A DNA stretch of 64,000 nt from Auanema rhodensis (taxonomy: Eukaryota; Nematoda; Chromadorea; Rhabditida; Rhabditidae). The stretch spans positions 22,645,638 through 22,709,637 of the forward strand of contig OZ059900.1 of NCBI GenBank assembly GCA_964057225.1, in the 5' to 3' direction. Both the position numbers and the translations under genes were made by a program. Below are positions 62,243-64,000 of the stretch, piece after piece (the first letter of the stretch is position 1; each line of letters begins with the position of its first letter). The notes under the pieces are model-generated. The model did not search any database and was not told the DNA's origin. It saw only the letters and a program-made list of their open reading frames with translations.

Positions 62243-64000
62243 GCCTGCACTGATAATATAACTGGAAACAGGCAATACGCAAACATTTGAATGACAGCTT
62301 TATTACAATACGACTTAGTTTACTCAATTATATCAAGCTTCATGAACACGGACTGCTTGTGTAATATATAATAGCAATAATAGTTTCGTTTCTGTTTTTA
62401 ATTAACTTTCCTGTACGCGAGTTATAATATTTAGAACGTGATTCCTTGATTATGAAAAACTTTCAGAGCCTGCACTGATAATATAATTGGAAACAGGCAG
62501 TACGCAATACGCAAACATTTGAATGACAGCTTTATTACAATACGACTTAGCTTACTCAATCATATCAAGCTTCATGAACAGGGACTGTCTGTGTAATAGA
62601 TGATAGCAATGATAGTTTCGTTTCTTTTTTCAATTAACTTTCCAGTACGCGAGTTATTATATTTAGAACGTGATTCCTTCATAATGAAAAATTTTTAGAG
62701 CCTGCACTGATAATATAACTGGCAACAGGCAATACGCAAACATTTGAATGACAGCTTTATTACAATAGGACTTAGTTTACTCAATCATACCAATCTTCAT
62801 GAACACGGACTGTTTGTGTAATAGATGATAGCAATGATAATTTCGTTTCTGTTTTTAATTAACTTTCCTGTACGCGAGTTATAATATTTAGAACGTGATT
62901 CCTTGATTATGAAAAATTTTTAGAGCCTGCACTGATAATATAACTGGAAACAGGCAATACTAAAACATTTGAATGACAGCTTTATTACAATAGGACTTAG
63001 TTTACTCAATCATACCAATCTTCATGAACACGGACTGTTTGTGTAATAGATGATAGCAATGATAATTTCGTTTCTTTTTTCAATTAACTTTCCAGTACGC
63101 GAGTTATTATATTTAGAACGCGATTGCTTCATAATGAAAAATGTTTAGAGCCTGCACTGATAATATAACTGGCAACAGGCAATACGCAAACATTTGAATG
63201 ACAGCTTTATTACAATACGACTTAGTTTACTCAATCAGATCAAGCTTCATGAACACGGACTGTTTGTGCAATAGATGATAGCAATGATAGTTTCGTTTCT
63301 TTTTTTAATTAACTTTCCAGTACGCGAGTTATTATATTTAGAACGTGATTTCTTCATAATGAAAAACTTTCAGAGCCTGCACTGATAATATAACTGGAAA
63401 CAGGCAATACGCAAACATTTGAATGACTGCTTTATTACAATACGACTTAGTTTACTCAATTATATCAAGCTTCATGAACACGGACTTCTTGTGTAATATA
63501 TAATAGCAATAATAGTTTCGTTTCTGTTTTTAATTAACTTTCCTGTACGCGAGTTATAATATTTAGAACGCGATTCCTTGATAATGAAAAACTTTCAGAG
63601 CCTGCACTGATAATATAACTGGAAACAGGCAATACTAAAACATTTGAATGACAGCTTTATTACAATAGGACTTAGTTTACTCAATCATACCAATCTTCAT
63701 GAACACGGACTGTTTGTGTAATAGATGATAGCAATGATAATTTCGTTTCTTTTTTCAATTAACTTTCCAGTACGCGAGTTATTATATTTAGAACGTGATT
63801 CCTTCATAATGAAAAATTTTTAGAGCCTGCACTGATAATATAACTGGAAACAGGCAATACTAAAACATTTGAATGACAGCTTTATTACAATAGGACTTAG
63901 TTTACTCAATCATACCAATCTTCATGAACACGGACTGTTTGTGTAATAGATAATAGCAATGATAATTTCGTTTCTTTTTTCAATTAACTTTCCAGTACGC
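62243..64000. repeat. Final array segment, mostly 225-bp monomers, running off the window
   Basis: Monomer starts: 62243, 62468, 62700, 62925, 63150, 63375, 63600 and 63825 (the last cut by the window end after 176 bases). Only 62468 is 232 bp. S2-B monomers with AATAGGACTTAG recur at 62925, 63600 and 63825. Private changes include CGGACTTCTTGTG (63486) and CAATCAGATCAAGC (63,235). The array clearly continues beyond the window. Confidence 0.9.

Larger units (their letters stand above)
1..64000. repeat. Satellite DNA array, 225/232-bp monomer, about 280 tandem copies
   Basis: The entire window is a head-to-tail tandem repeat. The anchor GCCTGCACTGATAAT recurs every 232 or 225 bases, with a few 226- and 231-base intervals caused by single-base indels. 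I found no inverted monomers, mobile-element insertions or unique sequence. No open reading frame of meaningful size exists in any frame. A typical monomer has 74 G+C in 232 bases (about 32% GC). Monomers differ at a limited set of recurrent sites, so most variation is shared haplotypes rather than random decay, which indicates ongoing homogenisation. Such arrays are known from centromeric, pericentromeric, subtelomeric and sex- or B-chromosome heterochromatin; which applies here cannot be told from sequence alone. Ribosomal intergenic-spacer subrepeats can have similar unit sizes, but 64 kb without any rDNA makes that unlikely. I do not recognise the satellite family or the species. Confidence 0.98.

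Noticed and set aside
1-64000. CRISPR-like periodic repeat
   Set aside because: The whole 225-232-bp unit is conserved, with no alternation of short constant repeats and unique spacers; this is a satellite.
1-64000. Ribosomal intergenic-spacer subrepeats
   Set aside because: Unit size would fit some insects, but there is no rRNA gene sequence in 64 kb, far longer than a normal spacer.

Overview
The whole 64 kb window is one uninterrupted, head-to-tail array of an AT-rich satellite DNA. I see no gene, RNA gene, transposon, CRISPR array or unique sequence in it. Taking GCCTGCACTGATAAT as the monomer start, I count about 280 monomers: 276 essentially full-length, one partial at each window edge, and two internally truncated (118 bp). 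All lie in the same orientation. Full monomers come in two main lengths, 232 and 225 bp. The difference is gain or loss of one unit of a 7-bp direct repeat (TACGCAA) about 34 bases into the monomer. A representative monomer (683-914) is about 32% GC, carries 8 CpG sites (about 6 expected from its composition), and usually has one HindIII and one PacI site.

This is a eukaryotic chromosome segment, most plausibly centromeric or pericentromeric heterochromatin, although a subtelomeric or sex/B-chromosome block would look the same. The retained CpGs and AT-richness fit a genome with little DNA methylation, such as many insects, but nothing in the sequence identifies a species.

The informative structure is above the monomer level. 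Diagnostic substitutions divide each monomer into left-half classes (L1, L2 of 232 bp; S1, S2, S3 of 225 bp), right-half classes (A, B, C, D) and 3'-end classes (E1, E2, E3), which occur in many combinations. Runs of these haplotypes recur as higher-order repeats: 2,081 bp (about 683-2763 and 2764-4844), 3,684 bp (10625-14308 and 14309-17992), 3,649 bp (29003-32651 and 32652-36300), 1,132 bp (35029-36160 and 36161-37292), 689 bp (44541-45229 and 45230-45918) and 2,999 bp (47163-50161 and 50162-53160). There are also interspersed copies at offsets of 4,598, 3,445, 2,749 and about 48 kb (about 7615-10750 against 56071-58530). Several junctions fall inside hybrid monomers, as expected from unequal crossing-over in register. 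The ends and the 40-44 kb stretch are mainly 232-bp monomers, 29-39 kb is mixed with many 225-bp monomers, and 58.6-64 kb is almost entirely 225-bp monomers with a private substitution and the two truncated copies.

Nothing here supports a protein-coding or RNA-based system. The interest is the evolutionary record of array expansion.
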